Assembly (NCBI RefSeq): GCF_001672895.1
Contig: NZ_LZKP01000065.1
Coordinates: forward strand, 1 to 64,000
Direction of reading: 5' to 3'
DNA: 64,000 nt
Origin: Mycobacterium sp. E740
GTDB lineage: Bacteria; Actinomycetota; Actinomycetes; Mycobacteriales; Mycobacteriaceae
This document shows, one piece after another, positions 28,652-37,805 of this stretch. The notes beneath the pieces were generated by a model, which did not search any database, was not told the origin of the DNA, and saw only the letters and a list, made by a program, of their open reading frames with translations. Position numbers and translations under genes: made by a program. Within the stretch, counting starts at the first letter, position 1. Each line of letters opens with the position of its first letter.

Positions 28652-30076
28652 GTGACCGAGTTCGGAAAACCGCTGGGCGTCAACACGACTCCCATTACCG
28701 GGCTACTGGTGTGGGACCTCCCGGTGCACGGGGACAACCGCGGATGGTTCAAGGAGAACTGGCAACGCGAGAAGATGATCACGCTCGGGCTGCCCGATTT
28801 CAAGCCCGTGCAGAACAACGTGTCGCTGAACGAGGCCGTAGGAACCACGCGCGGGATACACGCCGAACCATGGGACAAGTTCGTCTCCGTGGCGACCGGG
28901 CGGATCTTCGGAGCCTGGGTCGACCTGCGCGACGGCCCCACCTTCGGCGCCACCTTCACAGCCGAGATCGACCCGTCGAAGGCGGTTTTCGTCCCGCGCG
29001 GAGTCGGTAACGCATTTCAGACCCTCGAGCCGAACACCGCCTACATCTACCTGGTGAACGACCATTACTCGTCCGACGCCCAGTACACGTCGCTGAACCT
29101 CGCCGACGAAACCGTCGCCATCGACTGGCCGATCCCGCTGGAGCGCGCCGCGGTGTCGGACAAAGACCGCAACCATCCGCGGCTCGCCGAGCTCACACCC
29201 GTTGCGCCACGCAAGATCCTGGTGCTCGGCGCCGGCGGACAACTCGGCCGCGCACTGCGCCGCGAGTACGCCGGCACGCTCGGCGTCGACTTCGCCGAAC
29301 GATCCGACATCGACCTGAGCGCCGGCATCACGACCGCACGGCACTGGCCCGACTACGACACGATCATCAACACCGCCGCATACACGGCCGTCGATCTTGC
29401 CGAAACCCCTGACGGGCGCGCCGCGGCGTGGGACACCAACGTCGCCGGCGTCGCTTTGCTCGCGAAAGTCGCTGCGGCCCACGGCATCACGCTGGTGCAC
29501 ATCTCCAGTGACTACGTGTTCGACGGCACCGCGACGACGCCCTACCGCGAAGACGACCCGGTGTCACCGCTCGGGGTGTACGGGCAGACGAAAGCCGCCG
29601 GCGACGAGATCGTCAGCGTCGTCGACCGGCACTACATCGTCCGCACGTCGTGGGTGATCGGAGAGGGCCGAAACTTCGTGCGCACCATGATTTCTCTCGC
29701 GGAGCGCGGCGTGAACCCCGCTGTCGTGAACGACCAGCGGGGCCGGCTCACCTTCACCGCCGACCTCGCCGGCGCGATCCGCCACCTGCTCGAGACCCGC
29801 GCGCCATACGGTACGTACAACGTGACCGGCGCCGGCCCGGCGATGTCGTGGGCCGAAGTGGCGCGACGGGCCTTCGAACTGGCCGGCCACGATCCCGATC
29901 GGATCACCGAGGTGAGCACCGCGCAGTACTTCGCCGAGGCCGCCGAACCCGTTGCGCCCCGGCCGCTGCGCAGCGTTCTCGACCTGACGAAGATCCAGTC
30001 GGCCGGCTTCCAGCCCGTCGACGCGGTCGAGTCGCTCGGGCGCTACATCCGTCGTGAACAGGCTGTGGTGCAGTAG
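28652..30076 (+). CDS. rmlCD: Bifunctional dTDP-4-keto-6-deoxyglucose epimerase/reductase (RmlC-RmlD fusion)
   Basis: 474 residues in two complete enzymes. Residues 1-185 are the RmlC cupin-type epimerase: TRGIHAEPWDKF gives the base H70, and SDKDRNHPRL gives D170. A short link (about 178-187) leads to RmlD, a short-chain reductase with GAGGQLG at 193-199, HISSDYVFDG, and Y310-GQT-K314. Together with rmlA and rmlB this gives the whole dTDP-L-rhamnose pathway in three genes. A similar rmlCD fusion is known in Corynebacterium glutamicum; M. tuberculosis has separate genes elsewhere. GTG start. Confidence 0.93.
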   Translation: MTEFGKPLGVNTTPITGLLVWDLPVHGDNRGWFKENWQREKMITLGLPDFKPVQNNVSLNEAVGTTRGIHAEPWDKFVSVATGRIFGAWVDLRDGPTFGATFTAEIDPSKAVFVPRGVGNAFQTLEPNTAYIYLVNDHYSSDAQYTSLNLADETVAIDWPIPLERAAVSDKDRNHPRLAELTPVAPRKILVLGAGGQLGRALRREYAGTLGVDFAERSDIDLSAGITTARHWPDYDTIINTAAYTAVDLAETPDGRAAAWDTNVAGVALLAKVAAAHGITLVHISSDYVFDGTATTPYREDDPVSPLGVYGQTKAAGDEIVSVVDRHYIVRTSWVIGEGRNFVRTMISLAERGVNPAVVNDQRGRLTFTADLAGAIRHLLETRAPYGTYNVTGAGPAMSWAEVARRAFELAGHDPDRITEVSTAQYFAEAAEPVAPRPLRSVLDLTKIQSAGFQPVDAVESLGRYIRREQAVVQ

Positions 30077-30082
30077 CTTTCG

Positions 30083-32842
30083 TCAGCGATCGTCGCCGAA
30101 CGCGCGCCCGAGTTCGGCCCGCGACTTGATCCCGAGCTTTCGGTAGACCCGCGACAAGTTGGTCTCCACGGTCTTCGGGCTGATGAAAAGCGCAGCCGCC
30201 ACGTCCTTGGTGGTCATGCCCGACGCGGCGAGTTCGGCCACCCGGTGCTCCGACGGCGTCAAGCCCAAGTGCCCGTTGCCCGCTGCGCTCGCACGGCCGA
30301 GTTCCGAGCGCGCGCGCTGCGCCCACAGCGGCGTGCCCAGCGCCTCGAATGCGTGCAGGGCCTCGCTCAGCGTGGTGCGCGACGTCTCCTTCTGCCGCTG
30401 TCGGCGCTGAAGTTGCCCGAGCAGCAGCAGGGTCCGCGCGCGCTCGAAGGGCATCGGCAGCCGCTCGTGATGACTCAACGCCTGCTCGGCCGTCGCTGCG
30501 GCGGCATCGATATCGCCACGCGCGGCCAGCCAGAGGCTGCGGCACCGCGCGCCTGTCGCCAGCATCCACGGCCGATCGACCATGCGGCCGTTGGTCTCCA
30601 GTGCCTCGATCATCGACTCGGTTTCGGCCGCGTGGCCGAGCGCGATCATCGCCTCTACCGCGTCCGGAACGTAACCCACGGTGATGATCTCGGTGCCCGG
30701 GATGAACGGGAACCGGTCGACCAGAGGACGCAAGACCTCCAGGGCCGCGTCATACCTGGCGAGCGACACCTCGAGGAACCCCAGGCTGATCGACGCCCAA
30801 TCCGCCAGGCGCGGCGACCCGCACCGTTGCGCGAGATCGATCGCTTCCCCGGCCGCACTGCGCGTTTCGTCCTCCCGGCCGGCGTAGGCCGCCACCGCGG
30901 ACTGGATGGTCATCGCGACGATGCGCATGTGGTCGCCGCCGAGCTGCTGGGCCCGCTCGACGGTCTCCTCGGCGACGCGGGTCGCGTCGTCGTAGCCGCC
31001 GCGCCAGATCTCGATCAGCGCGCAGAACACCGCGACGAAGATCAGGTCGGTCTCCGCACCGCGTTCTACACAGCGCCGCCGCTCGGCGGCCAGTTGCTCA
31101 CTGGCCTCGTCCAACTGCCCGACCCACGCCAACAGCAACGCGTTGTTCGCAGTGGCGCGAAAAGCGATCGGCGCCTCGCTGTTCGGATCGTGCAGAGCCA
31201 TCGCCCTTCGCATGCTGGCCAGGTCGACGCCGCGACCGCACATACACGCGATGGTCGCCCGGACGGCCAGCACCTGGCTCGTCAGGTCGGGGATCCCGAC
31301 ATCGTCGGCGTAGGCCGCGGCCCGCTCGGCGCTCTGCAGGGCCGCCCCGAACTCACCGGCGTTCAGCCGCGCGTATGACAGCAGCAGAAGGGTGCGGACC
31401 CGGATCTCCCGGTCACCCTCGTCGTTGTCGAGCGCCTGCTCGAGCAGACCGATGGCGTCGGTGAAGCTGTTGTCGTGAATCCGCATGCTGCCCAACAGGT
31501 TCAGCGCCTTCGCCCGGTGGGTCCCGCGTGGGACCCGCTCGATCAGACCGTCCAGCAGAGTGCGCGCGCGCTGCAGGTCGCCCGCATGCAGACAGTGGTC
31601 GGCGGCGCGGATCCGCCGTTGCGGCGAATCGCCGCCCAGGCCGATCGCCAGCTCGAGCAGTTCTGCGGCAGCGGCGGGCGCACCGCGGTCACGGGCCGCA
31701 TCGGCGGCGAGGTCGAGCGCGGTCAGCGTCGTCGGGTCGGCGCTGGAGGCCGCCAGCGCCATGTGCCTGGCTCGCGACTCCGGGAGAACCACCGCCTCGG
31801 CCAGCGACCGGTGCATGGCCCTGCGCTCGGCCGGCCTCGCATCGGTGTAGACGCTGCGCGCCAACAGCGGGTGGGCGAAGGACACGTTGTCGCCGTCGAT
31901 CGTCAGGATGCCCTTGGCTTGAGCTTGGGCGAGCAGTTCGACGGTGCGGTCCACGGCGCTGTTCGCGACGCGCGCCAGCAGGTCGACGGTCGGCGCGGCC
32001 TCGCACGCGGCGGCCAACAACAGCAGCCGGGTCTCGCGTTCCAGCCGGCCGATCCGCCGGCGCATCAACTCCGCCAGCGTCGCAGGCAGCGCCGACTGGG
32101 AGCCGCCCGCATCGATCGCGCGAGCCAGTTCGAGGGCGTAGAACGGGTTGCCACCCGAGATCTCGGCGATGCGAACCATCGTCGGACGGGGAAAGGACCG
32201 GCCCAGACGCGTCGAGATCAGCGCGTGCAGGCCGCCGAGGCTCAGGGGGCCGACGTGCACGCGGCCCACCTCCGAAGCGCCGCCGAGCTGCAGCCAGGTC
32301 GCGGCGCCGGCGCCTTCGTGTTCGGTGCGTTCGGTGAGCAGCATGCCGACCCGCCCGCTGAGCCGCCGGGCGGCGAAGGCGACCACCGCGTGGCTGGAGG
32401 GGTCGAGCCACTGCACGTCGTCGATGGCCACGAGCAGCGGCCGGTCCGCGCAGAGCCGCTCGATCAGCGCGGTGAACGCCGCTGCGACGGCACCCTGATC
32501 GGTCGGTGGGCCGTCGTCGTCGGCGCGCAGCAGCACCCGGTCGACGGCGAGGCGCTGCACCTGCGGCAGGTCGGCGAAAGCCTCGGAGGCGACGCCACCC
32601 AGGATGTCGGCGACGGCCGCATACGCCAGCGTCGTCTCCGCCTGCCCCGCGCGTGCGGTCAACACCTCGAACCCGCGCTCGCGGGCGGCCGAGATGCCGG
32701 CGAGCCACAAGGTCGTCTTGCCGACCCCGGCTTCGCCCTCGATGACCAGACCGGCGGGTGCGTCGACGGCGGACCGCAGAAACTCCGTCACGCTCCGGAA
32801 CTCGGCCGGACGCTCGACTACGCCGGAAACCAATGACCCCAC
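30083..32842 (-). CDS. Large ATP-binding LuxR-family (LAL) transcriptional regulator
   Basis: About 919 residues. The N terminus has an AAA/STAND ATPase: Walker A IEGEAGVGKTTLW at about 34-46 and Walker B LLVAIDDVQWLD. The middle is a long helical, TPR-like array. The C terminus is a LuxR helix-turn-helix (LTPSEHRVAELAASGMTTKD, ISPKTVETNLSRVYRKLGI). Such LAL proteins sense small molecules or protein partners and activate nearby genes. It is convergent with rmlCD with only 6 bases between them and no visible terminator. The GTG at 32842 is my choice; an ATG at 32905 is possible. Confidence 0.85.
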   Translation of the reverse strand: MGSLVSGVVERPAEFRSVTEFLRSAVDAPAGLVIEGEAGVGKTTLWLAGISAARERGFEVLTARAGQAETTLAYAAVADILGGVASEAFADLPQVQRLAVDRVLLRADDDGPPTDQGAVAAAFTALIERLCADRPLLVAIDDVQWLDPSSHAVVAFAARRLSGRVGMLLTERTEHEGAGAATWLQLGGASEVGRVHVGPLSLGGLHALISTRLGRSFPRPTMVRIAEISGGNPFYALELARAIDAGGSQSALPATLAELMRRRIGRLERETRLLLLAAACEAAPTVDLLARVANSAVDRTVELLAQAQAKGILTIDGDNVSFAHPLLARSVYTDARPAERRAMHRSLAEAVVLPESRARHMALAASSADPTTLTALDLAADAARDRGAPAAAAELLELAIGLGGDSPQRRIRAADHCLHAGDLQRARTLLDGLIERVPRGTHRAKALNLLGSMRIHDNSFTDAIGLLEQALDNDEGDREIRVRTLLLLSYARLNAGEFGAALQSAERAAAYADDVGIPDLTSQVLAVRATIACMCGRGVDLASMRRAMALHDPNSEAPIAFRATANNALLLAWVGQLDEASEQLAAERRRCVERGAETDLIFVAVFCALIEIWRGGYDDATRVAEETVERAQQLGGDHMRIVAMTIQSAVAAYAGREDETRSAAGEAIDLAQRCGSPRLADWASISLGFLEVSLARYDAALEVLRPLVDRFPFIPGTEIITVGYVPDAVEAMIALGHAAETESMIEALETNGRMVDRPWMLATGARCRSLWLAARGDIDAAAATAEQALSHHERLPMPFERARTLLLLGQLQRRQRQKETSRTTLSEALHAFEALGTPLWAQRARSELGRASAAGNGHLGLTPSEHRVAELAASGMTTKDVAAALFISPKTVETNLSRVYRKLGIKSRAELGRAFGDDR

Positions 32843-32973
32843 CCCTAAGAAACAGCAAATCGAGAGTACCTTGCTGCGTCGACACCGCGCAGGGGTTACC
32901 CCCACATGATTGTGCTGCTGAGAGATGTGCTCAGCGGCGTGAAATCAGCCTCGGTCGTGATCTCGTGGCAACG

Positions 32974-33270
32974 TCAGAGATGGCCCGAACGGATCCGGGT
33001 GCCGACCTTCGCGGAGAGACGCTGGTGCGGTACGCCGGCGGCCAGGCAGGTGCGCGACACGATCTCCTGTGAGCCGGCGTCGAAGACGCCGTAGACCACC
33101 TCGTCGCTGGGCACCGAAACCGTGATCAGCAATTGGACGGGCGTGCCTTCGCCAGTGGCGACGGCGGCGGCCGCGTCCAGGCGCGCGACCAGCTCGTCGA
33201 CGCACTGCTCGCTGAGCTCGGGCAGGTACCACTCCGCCAGATAGCACGCGGCTCCGCCGCTTCCGCTCAT
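32974..33270 (-). CDS. Small conserved protein, unknown function
   Basis: 98 residues. It has one conserved-looking fold, CYLAEWYLPELSEQCVDELV at the start and VYGVFDAGSQEIVSRTCLAAG in the middle; the pattern resembles small ferredoxin-fold DUF4242-like proteins, which I offer only weakly. No signal peptide or membrane helix. It ends 131 bases before the LAL regulator start on the same strand and may belong to its unit. A TTG two codons upstream is an alternative start. Confidence 0.65.
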   Translation of the reverse strand: MSGSGGAACYLAEWYLPELSEQCVDELVARLDAAAAVATGEGTPVQLLITVSVPSDEVVYGVFDAGSQEIVSRTCLAAGVPHQRLSAKVGTRIRSGHL

Positions 33271-33332
33271 GCGCAAGACGGTAGCGGTTCGTCAGGCTAA
33301 AGGAATCGGGTGTTTCCCTATGATCTTGGCGG

Positions 33333-34259
33333 TTATGCCGCCGCGCCCGACTTCAGGTAAGTGACCAGGCTGACGTCGATGCCCTCGTCGATGAAGTACC
33401 ACTGGCAGCCCTTGAGGTACTTCATGTAACGGTCGTAGTTCTCCTCGCCGGCGGCGGCGATCGCGGCATCCTTGTTGCGCTCGAGGCGATCGGCCCAGAT
33501 GCCGAGCGTCTTGATGTAGTGGTTGCGCAGCGAGATGGCCTCCGGCACAACGAACCCGGCCTTCTCGCCGTGCTCGATCATCATCTGCGTCGTCGGGAGC
33601 CGGCCACCCGGGAAGATCTCGGTGATCATGAACTTGATGAAGCGGGCCATCTCGAAGGTCAGCTTCTTGCCGCGCTCGGCGAGGTCGTACGGGTGGTAGC
33701 CGACGCTGCTCTGAATCGTCATCCGGCCGTCTTCGGGCAGGATGTCGAAGCACGTCTTGAAGAAGTCGTCGTAACGCTCGAAGCCGAAGTGCTCGAACGC
33801 CTCGATCGAGACGATGCGGTCGACGGGGGAGTGGAACTGCTCCCAGCCCTCCAGGCGGACGTCGAAGGTGCGCTCGCTGTCGAGCTTGCCCAAAAGCTGG
33901 TTGCAGTACGCCTGCTGGTTCTTCGACAGCGTCAAACCGATCACGTTGACGTCGTACTTCTCCATCGCCCGCTGCAAGGTCAGGCCCCAGCCGCAGCCGA
34001 CCTCGAGCAGCGTCATACCCGGCTTGAGGTCCAGCTTGTCGAGGTGCTGGTCGACGTTGGCGATCTGCGCTTCCGACAGCGTCGCGTTGGGCCCGGTGAA
34101 GTACGCGCAGCTGTACTTGCGCGTCGGGTCCTGGAACACGCCGAAGAAGTCATCCGACAGGTCGTAGTGCGCCTGGATGTCCTCGAAGTGAGGCCGCATG
34201 TCCTTCGGAGCCGAAAGGTCGGCGACTTTGGACCTGCTGCCGGTTGAGTTGTCAGACAT
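33333..34259 (-). CDS. Mycolic acid methyltransferase, MmaA4/CmaA type
   Basis: 308 residues of the SAM-dependent cyclopropane-synthase family that modifies double bonds on meromycolic acid. The SAM site is [38 protein letters not shown] and [12 protein letters not shown] are diagnostic. The C terminus ([13 protein letters not shown]) and the [18 protein letters not shown] segment are closest to MmaA4 among the sequences I can recall. MmaA4 makes the hydroxylated precursor of keto- and methoxymycolates. Assignment to MmaA4 rather than another paralog needs a tree. Confidence 0.88.
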   Translation of the reverse strand: MSDNSTGSRSKVADLSAPKDMRPHFEDIQAHYDLSDDFFGVFQDPTRKYSCAYFTGPNATLSEAQIANVDQHLDKLDLKPGMTLLEVGCGWGLTLQRAMEKYDVNVIGLTLSKNQQAYCNQLLGKLDSERTFDVRLEGWEQFHSPVDRIVSIEAFEHFGFERYDDFFKTCFDILPEDGRMTIQSSVGYHPYDLAERGKKLTFEMARFIKFMITEIFPGGRLPTTQMMIEHGEKAGFVVPEAISLRNHYIKTLGIWADRLERNKDAAIAAAGEENYDRYMKYLKGCQWYFIDEGIDVSLVTYLKSGAAA

Positions 34260-34392
34260 AGTTGCTCTGCTTGGCCTTTCCCGATTACTCCCAATGACGT
34301 GCTCAACTGACGCATCGTCACGTGATGATCTGGTGGTACAGACTAGCGGTCAGCGGGAGTCGAACCCTAATTCGGCAGGCCGCTTAATGCGC

Positions 34393-35262
34393 CTATTTGG
34401 CCAGGGTGAACTGGTTGACGTCGATGTAGCCGACCCGGAAGCCATGGGCGCAGCCCGTCAGATAGTGCATGTAGCGGTCGTAGACCTCTTCGGACTGCAC
34501 GGCGATCGCCTCGTCCCGGTGGGCTTCGAGGGCCGCGGCCCAGCAGTCGAGGGTGCGCGCGTAGTGCGGCTGCAGGCTCTGCCGCCGGGTCAGCTCGAAG
34601 CCGGCCTGCTCAGCGTGTTCACCGACCATCTCGATGGTCGGCAGATAACCGCCCGGGAAGATCTCGGTGAGAATGAACTTGACGAATCGCGCCACCGAAA
34701 AGGTAAGCGGCATACCGCGTTCGGCCATCTGAGGCAGGGTGAGCGCGGTGATCGTGTGCAGCAGCATCACCCCGTCTTCGGGAAGGACTCGGTGGGCCAT
34801 CGAGAAGAAATCGTCCCAGCGGTCCCTGCCGAAGTGCTCGAACGCGCCGATCGACACGATCCGGTCGACGGGCTGGTCGAACTGCTCCCACCCCTGCAGC
34901 AGCACCTGCTTGGACCGCGGGCTGTCCGAGGCGTCGAAGAGCTGCTGGACGCGGGCATGCTGGTTGTTGCTCAGGGTCAAGCCGATGACGTTGACGTCGT
35001 ACTTCTCGATCGCCCGAAGCATCGTCGAGCCCCAGCCGCAACCGACGTCGAGCAGCGTCATCCCCGGCTCGAGCCCCAATTTGCCCAGCGCCAGGTCGAC
35101 CTTGGCCTGCTGAGCCTGCTCGAGCGTCATGTCGTCGCGCTCGAAATACGCGCAGCTGTAGGTACGTGACGGGTCGAGCCACAGTGCGAAGAAGTCGTCG
35201 GAGAGGTCGTAGTGCGCCTGGACGTCCGCGAAATGCGGCGTCAGGTTGCGCGTTTTAGCCAT
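34393..35262 (-). CDS. Mycolic acid cyclopropane synthase/methyltransferase, MmaA2/CmaA1 type
   Basis: 289 residues, same family. SAM site LLDVGCGWGSTMLRA, then GLTLSNNQHARVQQLF, IVSIGAFEHFGRDRW and ILTEIFPGGYLPTIEM. The tail GYIDVNQFTLAK and RRQSLQPHYARTLD match MmaA2 most closely from memory; MmaA2 and CmaA1 make distal cyclopropanes. The ATG at 35262 is preceded by AGAAAGG; the longer frame is not used. Only two such genes occur here, against four in M. tuberculosis. Confidence 0.88.
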   Translation of the reverse strand: MAKTRNLTPHFADVQAHYDLSDDFFALWLDPSRTYSCAYFERDDMTLEQAQQAKVDLALGKLGLEPGMTLLDVGCGWGSTMLRAIEKYDVNVIGLTLSNNQHARVQQLFDASDSPRSKQVLLQGWEQFDQPVDRIVSIGAFEHFGRDRWDDFFSMAHRVLPEDGVMLLHTITALTLPQMAERGMPLTFSVARFVKFILTEIFPGGYLPTIEMVGEHAEQAGFELTRRQSLQPHYARTLDCWAAALEAHRDEAIAVQSEEVYDRYMHYLTGCAHGFRVGYIDVNQFTLAK

Positions 35263-35402
35263 GTCGGTGCCTTTCTGGGCGATCAGAAGCTCGCAGTCGC
35301 CTGTGACAGCTATCAAGCCCTGAAGCACTCGGAGGCGAATCTACGCCCCGACGGCCCAGCAAACCAATCGTGAGCGCGTCCGCGCAGGCCCGGGCCGCCG
35401 TA

Positions 35403-36305
35403 CTAGACGGTCGCGGCGAAGTTCGTCTTGAGCTCGCCGATGATGTCGTCCCAAAGCGGTTCGGGCAGCTCATGGCCCATTCCGTCGAACAGGACCAGCC
35501 TGGCGTTGGGAATCGCCTTGGCGATCGCCCGCCCGCCGGACGGCCGCATGAGTTTGTCTGCCTTGCCGTGCAGCACCACGGTCGGCGCGCTGATCTGGCG
35601 GTCGTAGGGGCGCAGGCTGCCGCTGCCCAGGATCGCGGCGAACTGACGCCCGATGCCGGCGGGATAGTAGGAGCGGTCGTAACCCTCGATCGCGTCGGCC
35701 CGCAGCCGCTCCTCGGAAGCGGGATAGCCGGGACTGCCGATGATCTTGCTGACCCTGACGGCGTTCTCGATCGCGGCTTCGCGGCTGGAGTCCTTGGGCC
35801 GCTGGAGGATCGCGAGCAGCTGCTGCGGGCCCGGCGGCGGCAGCAGCGCTTGGTTGTTGCTCGAGAAGATGATCGCCAGCGTCTGGGTGCGTGGCTGGTG
35901 CCGGGCGGCGAACACCTGCGCGATCATGCCGCCCATCGACGCGCCGACGATGTGGGCCCGCTCGATGTTCAGGTGGTCGAGCAGCGCGGCGGCGTCGTCG
36001 GCCATGTCTTCGAGCGTGTACCCCGCCGGGCTGCGCAGCCCGACCAGTGAGCGAAGCATGCGCGGCAGCAGCGGCGCGCCGGCGTGTACCCCGCTGAGCT
36101 TCGACGACAGGCCGACGTCGCGGTTGTCGAACCGGATGACGCGCAAGCCCTGGTTCACGAGCTTCTCGCAGAAGTCCTTGCGCCACAACAGAAGTTGGGC
36201 GCCGAGACCCATGATGAGCAACACCGCCGGGTCGTTCGGGTCACCCATGTCCTCGTAGTGGATCTCGAGTTCCCCGGATGCGGCGGTGCCGGTCCTGGTC
36301 TGCAC
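35403..36305 (-). CDS. lipG: Alpha/beta-hydrolase, LipG-type esterase
   Basis: 300 residues. The nucleophile elbow is VGASMGGMIAQVF; the acid is likely Asp in HGKADKLMRPS and the base His in FDGMGHELPEP, so the triad is complete. No signal peptide. It lies between the mycolate methyltransferases and the AarF kinase, where lipG (Rv0646c) lies in M. tuberculosis. The GTG start abuts the upstream stop codon with no gap, so it is translationally coupled to the AarF gene. Substrate not known; carboxylesterase or phospholipase activity is plausible. Confidence 0.87.
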   Translation of the reverse strand: MQTRTGTAASGELEIHYEDMGDPNDPAVLLIMGLGAQLLLWRKDFCEKLVNQGLRVIRFDNRDVGLSSKLSGVHAGAPLLPRMLRSLVGLRSPAGYTLEDMADDAAALLDHLNIERAHIVGASMGGMIAQVFAARHQPRTQTLAIIFSSNNQALLPPPGPQQLLAILQRPKDSSREAAIENAVRVSKIIGSPGYPASEERLRADAIEGYDRSYYPAGIGRQFAAILGSGSLRPYDRQISAPTVVLHGKADKLMRPSGGRAIAKAIPNARLVLFDGMGHELPEPLWDDIIGELKTNFAATV

Positions 36306-37673
36306 TTAAGTCTGCACCTCGCTGTCGAGCTCGTCGTCGTGCTCCCTGCTGACCTCGACCATGAAGTTGGCGAAGTAGCCGGTCAGCTGTGGGTCGGACA
36401 TCATCTGCCACTTCGGTGCGAGCAGCTTCATGTAGCGCTCCACGTAGAGGAACTGCTTGCCGATCAGCACCAGTTCGCGCGGCAGCTTGACGTCGTACGC
36501 CTCGGCCAGCGTCGACAGCTGCTTGCCGATCTCGGCGTAGCTCAAGTCGCCCAGCGTCGACATGGTCAACGGCGTCGCGAACTTCTCGAGGTCCTTGGCC
36601 GCCTGCGCCTCGGGTTTCATGGTGCCGACGGCGCCCATCAGCACGACGATCTTGCCCGCCGCGGCGTGGTCCTTCTTGACCAGCAGCGCGTACACGAGTT
36701 CGCGCAGCAACCACCGGGTGCGGGGGTCGATGCGCCCCATGATCCCGAAGTCGAAGAACACAATCTTGCCGTCGTCGTCGACGTAGAGGTTGCCGGCATG
36801 CAGGTCGCCGTGGAACAGGCCGTGGCGCAGGCCGCCCTCGAACACGCTGAACAGCAGCGCCTTGACGAGCTCGGTGCCGTCGAAGCCCTGCTGCCGGATG
36901 GCCTTCACGTCGTCGATGCGGGTGCCCTGGATGCGCTCCATGGTCAGCACCCGTTCGCTGGTGAGGTCCCAGTAGACCTGCGGCACCCGGATGTTCTTGC
37001 CCAGCGGCGAGGCGTGCATGTGCGACACCCAGGCGTCCATCGACTGGGCCTCGAGCCGGAAGTCCAGCTCCTCGGCCAGGTTGTCGGCGAAGTCGGCGAC
37101 GACGTCCTGAGCGCTCAGCCGCTGGCCCAGCTTGGCGAACTCGACCAGGCGCGCGCCGCGCTTGAGAATCTGCAGGTCGGCAGCCACGCGCCTGCGGATG
37201 CCGGGCCGCTGGATCTTGACGACGACCTCTTCGCCGCTGTGCAGGGTCGCGTAATGCACCTGCGCGATCGACGCGGACGCGAACGGCTTCTCGTCGAAGC
37301 TCTTGAACAGGTTCTGCGGCTCGTCGCCGAGGTCCTCGACGAACAGCTTGTGGACTTCTCTGGGGTCAGCGGGCGGCACGCGGTCGAGCAGGCTGCGGAA
37401 CTCCTTGGACAGTGGCTCGCCGAACGCGCCCGGGCTGGACGCGATGATCTGCCCGAACTTGACGTAGGTGGGGCCCAGGTCGGCGAAGGTCTGCGGGATC
37501 TGCCTGATGATCTTCTGCTGCAGCGAGCCGCGACCGGCGATGTTGGATGCGACCCGGGCGCCGGTGCGGGTGATCTGCCAACCCGTCGCCCCGACGCGAG
37601 CAGCCTCGATCGGGAGTGGCACCCGGTCCAGCTTGGCCACCTCGCGGTGCTTGGTTTTCGGCGTGGGACTCAT
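36306..37673 (-). CDS. AarF/UbiB/ABC1-family atypical kinase (Rv0647c type)
   Basis: 455 residues. Protein-kinase-like motifs are present: the VVVKIQRPGI lysine, the catalytic FHGDLHAGN and the metal-binding FFDFGIMG. The N-terminal ABC1 signature FVKFGQIIASSPGAFGEPL is seen as YVKFGQIIASSPG. These kinases support isoprenoid-lipid and quinone metabolism; mycobacteria use menaquinone, so the substrate is not known. No C-terminal membrane helices are visible. It heads the four-gene minus-strand run. Confidence 0.9.
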   Translation of the reverse strand: MSPTPKTKHREVAKLDRVPLPIEAARVGATGWQITRTGARVASNIAGRGSLQQKIIRQIPQTFADLGPTYVKFGQIIASSPGAFGEPLSKEFRSLLDRVPPADPREVHKLFVEDLGDEPQNLFKSFDEKPFASASIAQVHYATLHSGEEVVVKIQRPGIRRRVAADLQILKRGARLVEFAKLGQRLSAQDVVADFADNLAEELDFRLEAQSMDAWVSHMHASPLGKNIRVPQVYWDLTSERVLTMERIQGTRIDDVKAIRQQGFDGTELVKALLFSVFEGGLRHGLFHGDLHAGNLYVDDDGKIVFFDFGIMGRIDPRTRWLLRELVYALLVKKDHAAAGKIVVLMGAVGTMKPEAQAAKDLEKFATPLTMSTLGDLSYAEIGKQLSTLAEAYDVKLPRELVLIGKQFLYVERYMKLLAPKWQMMSDPQLTGYFANFMVEVSREHDDELDSEVQT

Positions 37674-37748
37674 AGCTGCAGTGTCTCAAAATAGGCCGCA
37701 GGCCGCGAAAACCTGTGGACGGGCTCACAGCGCGGCGGGTTTTTGCGC

Positions 37749-37805
37749 GAGTGACCGTGTTTGTATGCCGACACGCCGCGTGCCCTGTGCAGTTTGCGGT
37801 CGCTC
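37749..37805. repeat. 57-bp near-palindromic dispersed element, copy 1
   Basis: The ends GAGTGACCG (37749-37757) and CGGTCGCTC (37797-37805) are inverted. It aligns over its full 57 bases with the reverse complement of the element at 48765-48821, at 45 of 57 positions. It overlaps the stop codon of the MpaB gene by 2 bases. The remaining spacer toward the AarF gene holds nothing else. Confidence 0.75.
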
